A stretch of 64,000 nt of DNA, taken from contig NZ_SPUM01000047.1 of assembly GCF_004614195.1 (NCBI RefSeq), positions 62,001-126,000 on the forward strand, written 5' to 3'. The notes below the pieces were generated by a model. The model saw nothing but the letters and a program-made list of their open reading frames with translations, searched no databases and had not been told where the DNA came from. Each line of letters opens with the position of its first letter. Within the stretch, counting starts at the first letter, position 1. Source of the stretch: Massilia horti. GTDB lineage: Bacteria; Pseudomonadota; Gammaproteobacteria; Burkholderiales; Burkholderiaceae_D. The position numbers and the translations under genes are program-made. This document shows, one piece after another, positions 46,789 to 55,312 of the stretch.

Positions 46789-46964
46789 GATGCCAAAGTG
46801 TCACGCCAAGCCTGCCAACCAAGAAAGGCGGCGCCGGCATAAAGCAGCACCAGCAGGAGAACATACGGGACCATGATAATCGCAACCGACAGTGAATTGC
46901 CGAAAAGCAGACCAACCGCGCTGCCAGCTATGAAGGTAAACCTGGTGTCGAGCACGAGTTTCAT
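46743..46964 (-). CDS. 73-residue membrane protein in a gene cassette
   Basis: A small protein with two hydrophobic segments (FTFIAGSAVGLLFGNSLSVA and VPYVLLLVLLYAGAAFLGW). The last 15 or so residues are encoded by the attC site itself, a common feature of cassette genes. The ATG follows the preceding attC by only a few bases. I recognise no family; small membrane proteins are frequent cassette cargo. Confidence 0.65.
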   Translation of the reverse strand: MKLVLDTRFTFIAGSAVGLLFGNSLSVAIIMVPYVLLLVLLYAGAAFLGWQAWRDTLASHNQPFNMDALKRAG

Positions 46965-46967
46965 GGG

Positions 46968-47057
46968 GCATAACCCAGAGCTAAGCGGCTGGCCGCCGCG
47001 GATTAAATAAGGACTGCGCCGCTTTCCGGCCAGTCCGCCTTGAGCGCCAAGTTAGGC
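46968..47057 (-). other. attC recombination site, 90 bases
   Basis: On the minus strand it runs from GCCTAAC to GTTATGC, with an internal stem GGACTG/CAGTCC. It separates the 73-residue cassette from an upstream reading frame that ends at the GCCTAAC stop (47051-47140, about 29 codons ending LARMYDDA), probably the remnant of a third cassette. The rest of 47058-47220 shows nothing else I can support. Confidence 0.65.
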
Positions 47058-47220
47058 ATCATCATACATCCTAGCTAGCTCGTCCCCCGCGCCTTCGTTG
47101 CAACGTGGAGCAGCAAGTTCTGCCTCAGATCGACCGTTGGGTTATGGGCGTTATTTTTGCAGAACCAAAACCCTCTACCATGCCAGACATGGAATTCGTG
47201 GACCTGAACGGCCGCGAACG

Positions 47221-48087
47221 TCATTGGGGAGAGGTCTGGTCGAGCGTATAGAGAAAAGCGGCGATATCGGCGGCATCTTGCTCGCGGATACGCAGATTCG
47301 GCATCGCAGAACCAGGCTTGACCTGCTGTGGGTCGTGCAGCCAGCGCACCATGTTTTCCGGCGTATTCGGCAGCACGCCGCCAATGTACTTGCGTCTGCC
47401 AATGCCGGCCAGTGGCGGCCCGACGGTGGAATCTGCTCCGGCCACGCCAGGTATCTGGTGGCAGGTCGCGCAAAGGTATTCATCGACTGCGTGACGCCCT
47501 GCCCTCGCATTACCCAGCTTGCCCGGGGGCGGCGCCGTGGCCGCTGATGCATCGCCGGCCGGCGGCAGGCGCATATTCCATTGTCGATAATCTGCCGGCG
47601 ACATGGTGGGCAGCCGCTTTAGAAACGCAGTCAGGGCCCACATGTCCTGCTCGCTGAGCCGGTGCTCCCAGGCAGGCATCGCGGTCATCTTGATGCCATA
47701 TTTGATGACCCAGTATAAATGCGAAGACGGCCAATCCTTCGCCGGCGATACGAGATCAGGTGGCATCGGGCGCAACCCAAAGGCAAACGCATGCGGCGCG
47801 ACCCCAGGCGCGCCATGGCACTGCAAGCAATGTTCGCGGAACAGCACGAATCCGTTATCGAGCTGGCGCGGATTATCGAGGTCTGGAACCTGGATGTCGT
47901 CGGCCCGTGCGCTGACCGATCTGCGCATGACGCCATGAAGAAAATGGTATAGGACGTTAGCATGCTCGTGGGTCGCAGCCACGTTGTACAAGCCAAAATA
48001 ATCGATTCCGGCGCCGGCGATCGCTGCCAGCACGATGACTGCGAAGACCGTCGCGACTGCGGTGCGCAAGGGTTTATAGGTATCCAT
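47221..48087 (-). CDS. diheme cytochrome c of the oxidase operon
   Basis: A 288-residue exported cytochrome c with an N-terminal membrane anchor (about residues 8-30). Two heme c sites are visible, CLQCH near residue 87 and CATCH in the C-terminal half, each with later Met ligands (TAMPAWEH, SAMPNLRI). It is the last gene of the oxidase operon and probably feeds electrons to subunit II. AGGGA precedes the ATG. Confidence 0.88.
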   Translation of the reverse strand: MDTYKPLRTAVATVFAVIVLAAIAGAGIDYFGLYNVAATHEHANVLYHFLHGVMRRSVSARADDIQVPDLDNPRQLDNGFVLFREHCLQCHGAPGVAPHAFAFGLRPMPPDLVSPAKDWPSSHLYWVIKYGIKMTAMPAWEHRLSEQDMWALTAFLKRLPTMSPADYRQWNMRLPPAGDASAATAPPPGKLGNARAGRHAVDEYLCATCHQIPGVAGADSTVGPPLAGIGRRKYIGGVLPNTPENMVRWLHDPQQVKPGSAMPNLRIREQDAADIAAFLYTLDQTSPQ

Positions 48088-48125
48088 TCCCTATTCCGCC
48101 TGTCAATATGTCAAAGGCTTCTGCA

Positions 48126-48494
48126 TCATTTGAGCGTTGCAAGAAAGGCCGCCATGTCTCTGGCTTCAGTCTCGTCGATCCCGAGTTCCGGCATCGCGGT
48201 GCGCGGCACCACCGCTTGCGGATGGCGCAGCCAGCGCACCATATTGGTCCGTGTATTGGGCAACTCGCCAGCGATATAGCTGCGTTCGCCCATCCTGCTC
48301 AACGGCGGACCGACATTGCCGCCGGACCCCGGGATATTCGGAATCACATGACAGGCAGTGCAGGCATGCCTTTCGATCGCTGCCTTGCCGCGCGCCGCAT
48401 CGCCGCCTTCCCCGCCGGCGCCGGCCCGGCACGAAGCAACTGTCAGCCAGAACAGGAAAAGAGCCGCCGCAATTCGTCCTGCATTCGCTTTCAC
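48126..48494 (-). CDS. small monoheme cytochrome c, probable lipoprotein
   Basis: A 122-residue protein with GTG start behind GGGGAGAAACA. The leader ends LTVASC, a plausible lipobox, so membrane anchoring is likely. The heme site is CTACH, with a Met ligand in RTAMPELGID. Its C-terminal half resembles that of the neighbouring diheme protein and the subunit II tail (NTRTNMVRWL, NTPENMVRWL), so the three share an ancestor. An in-frame longer version would overlap ctaG and has no signal peptide. Confidence 0.82.
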   Translation of the reverse strand: MKANAGRIAAALFLFWLTVASCRAGAGGEGGDAARGKAAIERHACTACHVIPNIPGSGGNVGPPLSRMGERSYIAGELPNTRTNMVRWLRHPQAVVPRTAMPELGIDETEARDMAAFLATLK

Positions 48495-48516
48495 TGTTTC
48501 TCCCCTCTGGCCTGGC

Positions 48517-49431
48517 TCATACAGGCGGTTTTCTTGCGCCGTCCGCAAGGTCGCCATACGCGTGCACGCCGCCCAGCCAGCCGGCGAACAGGCTGAGCAT
48601 GGACCCGAGATACACTGCGCCTGCCGGGACCCACATGATGAGGCCGGCAAGCTGCTGGTCTTCGAGCGCCGTCAGGCCGAATGTACCGCCGGCATACACT
48701 GGGTACAGCGGAGCGCGCGCGAAGGTCAGCAGCGCGCCGAGCAATCCGCTGTGGACGGCGAATGTCGCCACCATGACCAGTGCTGCACCATGGCCTGCTT
48801 GCCGCTTGCCGTAAGGGGCCAGCGTCAGGGTCCAGAATGCCAGCGAAGTGGCAAAGAAACACAAGTGTTCCAGCGCGTGCACGTACTCGTGTTCCAGCGC
48901 CAGGTCATAGGCGAAGGGAATGTGCCACAACCACAGTGCAATGCTGGCGCAGGTCCAGACCACAAGTGGCCGCATCATGAACGCATAGGTCCGATGAAAC
49001 CCGCTCCCGATCCAGGCCTGTCCGATGCGCCGGCGTCCGGCGAGCGGGAATGCCCACAGCCACACCAGCAGCGGGCGCCCCGAGACCAGCAAAGGCGGAG
49101 CCGCCAGCATCAGCAGCATGTGTTGGGTCATGTGCGCGCAAAGCGAGCGATCGGCCAGGCTGTCGAGGGGCGATACCAGCGCAATACCGAGCACGAGCAT
49201 ACCGCCGCTGAACAGCCATATGCGGCTGCGCCCCAGTACCCGGGACGCATTGCCTTCCCAGCGCAGGCGTCGCCAGCCGAGCAGATAGGCGCCGGCCGCG
49301 GCCAGGAGCAAAGCTGAGGTCCATGGGTCGGCGATCCACTGCGCCGCGTCATGCCCGTGTCCGGCGTGGCTCCACGCGAAGCCGGGTGCCATCAGCAATG
49401 ACAGCGTGGTGACGAGCATCAGAATCCGCAT
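48517..49431 (-). CDS. ctaG: cytochrome c oxidase assembly protein of the CtaG (caa3) family
   Basis: A 304-residue polytopic membrane protein of the caa3_CtaG family (distinct from Cox11). ADRSLCAHMTQHMLLMLAAPPLLVSGRP with its paired His residues, and ALEHLCFFATSLAFW are characteristic. These proteins assist copper insertion or assembly of caa3-type oxidases. The start at 49431 overlaps the preceding membrane gene by 13 bases. Confidence 0.88.
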   Translation of the reverse strand: MRILMLVTTLSLLMAPGFAWSHAGHGHDAAQWIADPWTSALLLAAAGAYLLGWRRLRWEGNASRVLGRSRIWLFSGGMLVLGIALVSPLDSLADRSLCAHMTQHMLLMLAAPPLLVSGRPLLVWLWAFPLAGRRRIGQAWIGSGFHRTYAFMMRPLVVWTCASIALWLWHIPFAYDLALEHEYVHALEHLCFFATSLAFWTLTLAPYGKRQAGHGAALVMVATFAVHSGLLGALLTFARAPLYPVYAGGTFGLTALEDQQLAGLIMWVPAGAVYLGSMLSLFAGWLGGVHAYGDLADGARKPPV

Positions 49432-49847
49432 ATCGGGGCGAAGGCAACGTTGAACAACATGAAGACGAAGGCGGTCAGGAACCCGATACTGGTCAGCACG
49501 CTGGCAGCCGCGATGAAGCGCTGGTGCCCGTCTTGCTGCCATGGTTTAACTCGCTTGCCGTCTGACGGGCTGTCGCTGGTCGTGCGCCAATTGCCGATAG
49601 CAACCCAGGTTCCTGCCAACGCGACTGCGAGGCCGGCTAGCAAGACGATCCAGAACCAGCGGGTGCCGGCATACGCGGGGGCGTCGCCGGCGGGTTTGAT
49701 CCGGCATTCCAGACTGGCGATGTAATACGAGAGCAATGCGTCAAGCATCCAGGCGAGCGGCGCCGCCAGGAGTCCGAACCAGAGTCGCAACGGACTGACG
49801 GAGCGCGGGAACTGGGGCGCGATCAAGGCGTCGGGATAGCTCAGCAT
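49419..49847 (-). CDS. four-helix membrane protein of the oxidase operon
   Basis: A 142-residue protein with about four hydrophobic segments (LRLWFGLLAAPLAWMLDALLS, WIVLLAGLAVALAGTWVAIG and a C-terminal pair). I do not recognise a named domain. It starts 5 bases after the subunit III gene and overlaps ctaG, so it belongs to the oxidase operon. It may be an extra subunit or assembly helper. Confidence 0.65.
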   Translation of the reverse strand: MLSYPDALIAPQFPRSVSPLRLWFGLLAAPLAWMLDALLSYYIASLECRIKPAGDAPAYAGTRWFWIVLLAGLAVALAGTWVAIGNWRTTSDSPSDGKRVKPWQQDGHQRFIAAASVLTSIGFLTAFVFMLFNVAFAPICGF

Positions 49848-49851
49848 GACG

Positions 49852-50448
49852 TCAACCCAGATAGGGCAGCAGATAGTATGTGGTAAAGACGGCGAGCCAC
49901 ACGACATCGACGAAATGCCAATACAGGCTGCCGATGGAGACTGCGGCATAGCGTGTCGCATTGAACAGGCCGAGCGTCGTCCATAACAGCAGCACGCCCA
50001 GCACCAAAAGGCCGCCGATCACGTGCAGCATGTGAAAGCCGGTCGTGACGAAATAGCTCGATGCATAGGCATCGGTCGACAATCCAAAGGGCTTGTTATG
50101 CCATTCGAGCGCCTGCATGCCGACAAACACGATGCCGAGCACGATTGCGCCGCCAAGCCCCCATACCAGACGGTCTTGCCTGCCGTGCCGGATCCCCGTT
50201 TCGCCCCACTGCAGCACGATGCTGCTGGCAATCAGGATCAAGGTATTGGGCAGCGCCAAGGCCAGTTTCGGCAGTTCCGGTACCCATTGCCCATGTGCCT
50301 GGGAGCCCAGATAAAAATAGCTGAACAGTAAATAGGCGAATAACGACCCTTCGGTGGCAATCAGGCACCACATGCCCCACCAGCCGGAAGCGCGGTGATC
50401 GACACTGCCGACCGGAAGGGGCTTGGTGACGAGTTGGGTGACGTTCAT
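49852..50448 (-). CDS. coxC: cytochrome c oxidase subunit III family protein
   Basis: A 198-residue five-helix subunit III, shorter than the mitochondrial type but usual for caa3/bo3 enzymes. WWGMWCLIATEGSLFAYLLFSYFYL starts the first helix, FHMLHVIGGLLVLGVLL and YWHFVDVVWLAVFTTYYLLPYL close it. The ATG overlaps the subunit I stop by 4 bases (ATGA). Confidence 0.9.
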   Translation of the reverse strand: MNVTQLVTKPLPVGSVDHRASGWWGMWCLIATEGSLFAYLLFSYFYLGSQAHGQWVPELPKLALALPNTLILIASSIVLQWGETGIRHGRQDRLVWGLGGAIVLGIVFVGMQALEWHNKPFGLSTDAYASSYFVTTGFHMLHVIGGLLVLGVLLLWTTLGLFNATRYAAVSIGSLYWHFVDVVWLAVFTTYYLLPYLG

Positions 50449-52391
50449 ATCGCTTGCGCAGTTTGTCCCAGAGTAGCTTGCGGCCAGAGCCAGCGGACTG
50501 CCGCTACCAAAGTCAGAATTGCAGCCAATCCTGCAATCCACCAGGAGTGCGCCAGCAACGCGCCAAACAGCACAGTCAGGACGATGGCAGTCGCGAGCGG
50601 CATCAGAGAATCCTCCGGCATGCGCAGGATGGCGACCGGTTCGGCGTTGAGGGTGTTGGTTGCGACGGTTTCGCGGCCATGGTCGAGCAGCAGGCCTTCG
50701 CTGAGCGACGAACGCGTCCCATCTTTATCGAGCCGGTCTTCCCACAGTGGGTGCCGGCTGGCGAGCGTCGGGATGACCGCAAAGTTATATGCTGGCGGCG
50801 GAGATGGCAATGACCATTCCAGGGAGGACGCATCCCAGGGATTGGCGCTGGCCTTTCTGCCGGATGTCAGACTGAGCGCAACGTTAATCAGGAACAGCAG
50901 AACTCCTGCCGCGAACAGGAAGGAGCCGACCGATGTCACCAGGTTCGGCAGGTCCCATCCCATGCCCGGTGGATAGGTGTAGATGCGGCGCGGCATGCCA
51001 AGCAGTCCCGAGATATGCATCGGGAAGAAGCCGACATTGAATCCGATGAACATGATCCAGAAACTCCATTTGCCCAGGCGTTCGTTCAGCATGCGCCCGG
51101 TGAGCTTTGGAAACCAGAATGTCAGTCCGCCGAGCACGGGAAAGACGTTGATGCCAAGTAGCACATAATGCATATGCGCTACCACGAAATAGGTGTCGGT
51201 CAGCTGCCAGTCGAGCGGCACCGAAGCGGTCATGAATCCCGAGACGCCGCCGATGGTAAACAGGACGATGAAGCCGGCGAAGAACAGGAAGGGTGTCTGG
51301 AACACGGGGCGCCCGGTAAAGATGGTGGCGATCCAGGCGAACACGGCGACGGCGCTCGGGATGACGATGATGATGCTCGCCGCCGAGAAAAACGATAGCG
51401 AGATCGGCGGCAACCCGGTGGCAAACATGTGATGTACCCAGACCCCGAAGCCGATGAACATGGTCGCCACGGTCGACATCGCCACCGGCGTGTAGCCGAC
51501 CAGCGGACGGCGGCAAAATACCGGCAAGGCATCGGACACAATGCCCATGGCCGGCAGCACAATCGCATATACCCATGGGTGGCCAAACATCCAGAACAGG
51601 TGCTGCCACAGCAGCGGGTGGCCGCCCATCCTGGCATCGTAGAAATGGGTGTAGAAATTACGGTCCAGCCATAGCAGCAGGAACGCCAGGCTCACTGCCG
51701 GCACCGCAAAAAGATTGCCGACCGAAGCGGTCAAGGTGCCCCAGATGATGATCGGAACGCGGTTGATGGACATGCCAGGCGCCTTGGTGCGCAGCAGCGA
51801 CACGACGAAATTGACGGCCCCCACCGTCGTCGAGATGCCGTAGAACACCATCCCCAGCGCATACAGGTCCATGCCGAGGTTCTGGTTGTAGTTGCGCCCG
51901 CTATAGGGCACATAGTTAAACCAGCCCGCATCGGGAGGCCGGGCGACCAGAAAGCTCGCGTACATGAAGAGTCCCGAGAACAAGAACACCCAATAGGAGA
52001 ACGCATTCAAACGCGGGAACGCCATGTCGCGCGCGCCGAGCAACAGCGGCCAGAGGAAGTTGGAGAAACCGGACAGGATCGGTAGCGCATACAGAAAAAT
52101 CATGGTCACGCCATGCATCGTGAACAGCTCGTTGTACTGGTCCGGGGTAAGAACGTGCTGCCCGGGCCTTGCGAGCTGCAGACGCAACAGCAGCGCCTCG
52201 ATACCGCCGATGATGAGAAAGAGGAACGCGGTGACCAGATAGCGGCGGCCGATCTGCTTGTGGTCGACCGAGGCGAGCCAGGCGTGAAGGCCGGGCTCGG
52301 CCTTCCAGATGCGTTCGAGCCGCACGGCAATGCCTGGGTCATTGCCGGCATTGGCAGTGATGGGTACCCGCGAATAATGATCTGCCGCCAA
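50445..52391 (-). CDS. coxA: cytochrome c oxidase subunit I, divergent (no channel Glu, no K-channel Lys)
   Basis: A 648-residue heme-copper oxidase subunit I. All metal ligands are present: MHGVTMIFLY, GHPWVY with its His and crosslinking Tyr, HHMFATG, and AHMHYVLLG. The D-pathway entrance is kept (GARDMAFPRLN, Asn in SGFSN). However GHPEVY, which normally holds the key glutamate, reads GHPWVY, and the K-channel PTGIKVF reads PSAVAVF, losing the lysine. It is not the YSHP type either. The start codon is TTG with GGAGAAAACC in front. It resembles alternative oxidases of the CoxN kind rather than standard aa3. Confidence 0.92.
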   Translation of the reverse strand: MAADHYSRVPITANAGNDPGIAVRLERIWKAEPGLHAWLASVDHKQIGRRYLVTAFLFLIIGGIEALLLRLQLARPGQHVLTPDQYNELFTMHGVTMIFLYALPILSGFSNFLWPLLLGARDMAFPRLNAFSYWVFLFSGLFMYASFLVARPPDAGWFNYVPYSGRNYNQNLGMDLYALGMVFYGISTTVGAVNFVVSLLRTKAPGMSINRVPIIIWGTLTASVGNLFAVPAVSLAFLLLWLDRNFYTHFYDARMGGHPLLWQHLFWMFGHPWVYAIVLPAMGIVSDALPVFCRRPLVGYTPVAMSTVATMFIGFGVWVHHMFATGLPPISLSFFSAASIIIVIPSAVAVFAWIATIFTGRPVFQTPFLFFAGFIVLFTIGGVSGFMTASVPLDWQLTDTYFVVAHMHYVLLGINVFPVLGGLTFWFPKLTGRMLNERLGKWSFWIMFIGFNVGFFPMHISGLLGMPRRIYTYPPGMGWDLPNLVTSVGSFLFAAGVLLFLINVALSLTSGRKASANPWDASSLEWSLPSPPPAYNFAVIPTLASRHPLWEDRLDKDGTRSSLSEGLLLDHGRETVATNTLNAEPVAILRMPEDSLMPLATAIVLTVLFGALLAHSWWIAGLAAILTLVAAVRWLWPQATLGQTAQAI

Positions 52392-52414
52392 GGTTTTCTC
52401 CGCTCATCCAGATA

Positions 52415-53455
52415 TCATTTCAGCGTTTCCAGATAGGCCATCAGCGCCTGACGGTCCTCGCGATTGAGCTCGACGACAGGCATGCGCACCCCCGGCTTCA
52501 GGTCCTGAGGATTGGCCACCCAGCGTGCGCGCTCACCGGGGGTGTTCGGCAGAACGCCAGCGGCTATCGTGTGCCGGGCAACCAGGTGCGTAAGATCGGG
52601 GCCGGTCCGGCCATGCGCGTCCGATCCATTGACCGTATGGCACATGCCGCACCGCGCGAGGAAAATCTGTTGGCCGTGCAATGCCTGCATATCCGCCGGC
52701 GCAGCGCTGGGCTGACGTTGCCGGCGCAGCCAGGCCGCGAACGCGTCCGGCGGTTCGGCGATGACGTGCAAGGCCATCTGTGCGTGCTGGGCGCCGCAGT
52801 ATTCGCCGCATTGGCCACGATAATCGCCCGCCTGATTTGCCTGCAGCCACGCATGATTGGTCTGGCCGGGAACCATGTCAGTCTTGCCCGCAAGTTTTGG
52901 AATCCAGAACGAGTGAATGACATCATCACTGGCGAGCTCGAGCAGGACCGGCTGGCCGACCGGGATGTGAATCTCGTTGGCGACGATGACCGGTTCCGAT
53001 TGCCGATTGCCTGGGTAGGAGGCTTCCCACCACCACTGGTGCGCAATCACGTTGATATGCAGCGCCCCGCCAGCCGCCGGCGCCGCAACTGTCGACAGCG
53101 TAATCATGGTCCACGCTGCGGCGCCCAACAGAACTGCCGTCGAGATGCCAACGCCAATCGTGATCCATGACAGGCCGTCGCGCGCTGTTTCAAGGGGCGG
53201 CCTGCCGTCTGGCCGCGACTGTGCCGGCGGCCGGCGATAAAACGTGGCCCACAGGACAAGGATGCTGATGATCACCACGACTGCCAGCGAGATTGCAAGC
53301 ATTCCCCAATGAAGATGCGTGACTGGATCGGCAGCCGGACCGGCGGTTTGCAGGTAACTCATTGGGGCCTGCGCGTGTGCAGGTAGCAAAGCCGCAAAGA
53401 GCGCGCCGCAGAATGCAAGTGTCCATCTGGATACGTAGGGCTGCGTTTTTTGCAT
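52415..53455 (-). CDS. coxB: cytochrome c oxidase subunit II fused to cytochrome c
   Basis: A 346-residue caa3-type subunit II. After a signal sequence (cleavage near LPAHAQAP) come two membrane helices and the CuA domain: DDVIHSFWIPKL, then QCGEYCGAQHAQMALHV with Cys, Glu, Cys, His and Met in register. The C-terminal 90 residues add a heme c domain (CGMCH) with a Met in GVRMPVV. It accepts electrons from soluble or anchored cytochromes such as those encoded downstream. It is the first gene of the oxidase operon. The ATG at 53455 is chosen at the signal peptide. Confidence 0.92.
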   Translation of the reverse strand: MQKTQPYVSRWTLAFCGALFAALLPAHAQAPMSYLQTAGPAADPVTHLHWGMLAISLAVVVIISILVLWATFYRRPPAQSRPDGRPPLETARDGLSWITIGVGISTAVLLGAAAWTMITLSTVAAPAAGGALHINVIAHQWWWEASYPGNRQSEPVIVANEIHIPVGQPVLLELASDDVIHSFWIPKLAGKTDMVPGQTNHAWLQANQAGDYRGQCGEYCGAQHAQMALHVIAEPPDAFAAWLRRQRQPSAAPADMQALHGQQIFLARCGMCHTVNGSDAHGRTGPDLTHLVARHTIAAGVLPNTPGERARWVANPQDLKPGVRMPVVELNREDRQALMAYLETLK

Positions 53456-53596
53456 AGGCTCACTCAGCGAAAGCGAGGTCCAACCGTGCACGGACGCCCT
53501 CTTAGAGTACGCGTGCGTGCTGCAGGTTCATGGCGCCACTCCGGCGGTACCGGTTGCAAGGTGCGCATGATGCCCCAACGCTGGCAAATGGACGAC

Positions 53597-53636
53597 AAAA
53601 AAGCCGTTGATCATTCACTCAAATGATCAACGGCTT
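53597..53636 (-). terminator. strong hairpin with leftward T-run
   Basis: AAGCCGTTGATCATT and its exact complement form a 15-base stem with a 6-base loop, followed on the minus strand by six Ts. It lies upstream of the oxidase operon and would block leftward read-through into it. The remainder of 53456-53831 has no gene I can support. Confidence 0.75.
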
Positions 53637-53831
53637 CGGTAGATTGACTTTTAACTTCAGCTGAAATACCACGTGCGGAAAACAACGCCCACGCCCGCCG
53701 AAAAAGAGCGGCCAGGTTGGCGGGAAGAGGATATAGTCGTCGTGGCGGGCATGGGGCCCGCATCGCCAGTGCCTCCTGTCATGGGCCAGGAACCACCCGG
53801 TTACTTTCGTCACCCAGTCAAAAGGCCCCAC

Positions 53832-54206
53832 ATGCGGACCACGCAATCCAGAGGAGAACCGCCGCTTGACGAACCGGACCTGGGCATCTGGTTCGACGGC
53901 CGCACCTGCCACTATCAGGAAGATCGCCACGACATACTGGAGGATGCTATTGCCTATGCGAAGGTAGTCCAGCGCCGGCCCGGGTACCGTCCGATAGCGC
54001 TGCCGCAGATCTGGGAACAATGGCTGGGCTCCACCAGTGACGAGGCCGACCTCATGGCGACCTTCGGCATCGACTCCGAGCGCGGCACATATCGCTACAG
54101 GGAGTTCCATTACGATTTCCTGGAGCAGGCGCTCGATTACGCGCGCCGTATTTCAGCGGCCCCTACCGAGGATGCAGCCCGGCCGCGCAAGGCCGGCATC
54201 CCATGA
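53832..54206 (+). CDS. hypothetical protein, 124 residues
   Basis: A soluble, acidic protein with Tyr/Asp-rich repeating pieces (LGIWFDGRTCHYQED and RGTYRYREFHYDFLEQALDYARR), which look like two related halves. I know no family. The ATG at 53832 has AAAAGG upstream; an in-frame ATG at 53781 would add 17 residues without a ribosome site. It overlaps the next small gene by 4 bases. Confidence 0.55.
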   Translation: MRTTQSRGEPPLDEPDLGIWFDGRTCHYQEDRHDILEDAIAYAKVVQRRPGYRPIALPQIWEQWLGSTSDEADLMATFGIDSERGTYRYREFHYDFLEQALDYARRISAAPTEDAARPRKAGIP

Positions 54207-54424
54207 CCGCCCGGCAGCGACGCAGTGATGAGGCGACGGCCAATGCGGTCGCCCGTGGGCTCAATATCTTGGCTGTGCGCAACGCCTCGCTGGCGCGCCG
54301 CTACATGGAATACAAGCACGTTCCCGCCACCGTGATCGCGCGCGTTCTTGCGGACCCCGCCTTGCGGCGCCGGGAAAGCGCTGAGCAAGCCATTTCGGAA
54401 GCGATCACACCGGACAAACCGTGA
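54203..54424 (+). CDS. hypothetical protein, 73 residues
   Basis: A small basic, helical protein (LAVRNASLARRYMEYKHVP) starting in the ATGA overlap with the preceding gene, so the two are coupled. No family recognised. Downstream 54425-54604 shows no convincing gene. Confidence 0.55.
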   Translation: MTARQRRSDEATANAVARGLNILAVRNASLARRYMEYKHVPATVIARVLADPALRRRESAEQAISEAITPDKP

Positions 54425-54604
54425 TGCCGCAGCACAAGGAACCATCGCATATCACAGCAAGCAAGAGACCGGCCTGAACAACAGGCATGTGCACCAGCAC
54501 CGAGGGGGCTATCCCGACATCGCCCTCCTCGCCCGGCTGCAGACCAACCTGGATGCGTTCAATTTCTTGCGGCAACGTTCGTACCAGCGGCATTGCCGCT
54601 TGGC

Positions 54605-54871
54605 TCAGCGGTTACGCCGGAAGGTCTGGCGCGCAGCTGTCCGCTTGGGAGTATCGATATGGCGGAACGTGATGCGGCCTTTGCTCAGATCGTACGCCGA
54701 CAGTTCCAGGGTTACCCGGTCGCCGGCAAGGATGCGAATAAAGTTTTTCTTCATGCGGCCGGCTGAGTAGGCAACCAGACGATGGCCATTTTCCAGCTCA
54801 ACGCGGTAGCGGCTGTCCGGCAGGATTTCTTGCACCACGCCTTGCATTTCAATAAGGTCTTCTTTTGCCAT
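54605..54871 (-). CDS. infA: translation initiation factor IF-1, accessory copy
   Basis: An 88-residue IF-1: [20 protein letters not shown] opens the S1-like OB fold, and [20 protein letters not shown] and [18 protein letters not shown] continue it. Unlike the standard 72-residue form it has a basic tail ([13 protein letters not shown]). It starts 3 bases after a cold-shock-like gene rather than in a ribosomal protein operon, so it is probably a second, stress-related infA. Confidence 0.93.
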   Translation of the reverse strand: MAKEDLIEMQGVVQEILPDSRYRVELENGHRLVAYSAGRMKKNFIRILAGDRVTLELSAYDLSKGRITFRHIDTPKRTAARQTFRRNR

Positions 54872-54874
54872 CGC

Positions 54875-55093
54875 TTACGACCGTGGCACAACGTGGATCT
54901 GGGTGGCGCGCCCGCCAGATGCCGACTCGACCAGCTCATAGGAGACTAGCTTGCGCTCGAGACTCCCCGGAGGCAGAGAACAGTCGAAGTCCCCGATATC
55001 GGCCAGGACATCGTGTCCGCCAGCATCCGGCCTGATCTGTCCGATGCCCTTCAATCTGCTGAACCAATGAATGGTCCCGGTATATGTACTCAT
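54875..55093 (-). CDS. divergent cold-shock-domain protein
   Basis: A 72-residue protein with a degenerate cold-shock fold: GTIHWFSRLKGIGQIRPDAG corresponds to the RNP1 region, and GHDVLADIGDF to the following strand. Aromatic RNA-binding residues are only partly kept. AAGGAGCATCAC precedes the ATG. It forms a two-gene operon with infA. The 219 bases upstream hold no gene. Confidence 0.8.
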   Translation of the reverse strand: MSTYTGTIHWFSRLKGIGQIRPDAGGHDVLADIGDFDCSLPPGSLERKLVSYELVESASGGRATQIHVVPRS

Positions 55094-55312
55094 GTGATGC
55101 TCCTTACTGTAGACGAGCGAACCCAGTTCTCAAGTAGAGCCAGTGGTCGAGGATCGGACAGGAATGGCCAGATGGCCGAGACAGGAAGGAAACCGGACGG
55201 TGACAAAGTACCGAAGTGGGTCACACAGTGTACAGGACATTGCGGGATTCGCCTAATGCATCAGTGACAGCGCGTCAAAAGGCCACGATCTTGGAATAAC
55301 GGCCTGAGTCCG

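Larger units (their letters stand above)
46275..46800. repeat. first copy of a 526-base duplication (OsmC cassette)
   Basis: This stretch recurs at 57560-58084 with only scattered differences. It covers the attC left half, the OsmC gene, the 59-base attC and the last codons of the 73-residue membrane protein gene. Both copies have the same orientation. Confidence 0.9.

Noticed and set aside
54405..54770. Small frames between the 73-residue gene and infA
   Set aside because: They overlap recognised genes, show no consistent start signal, and have no family resemblance.
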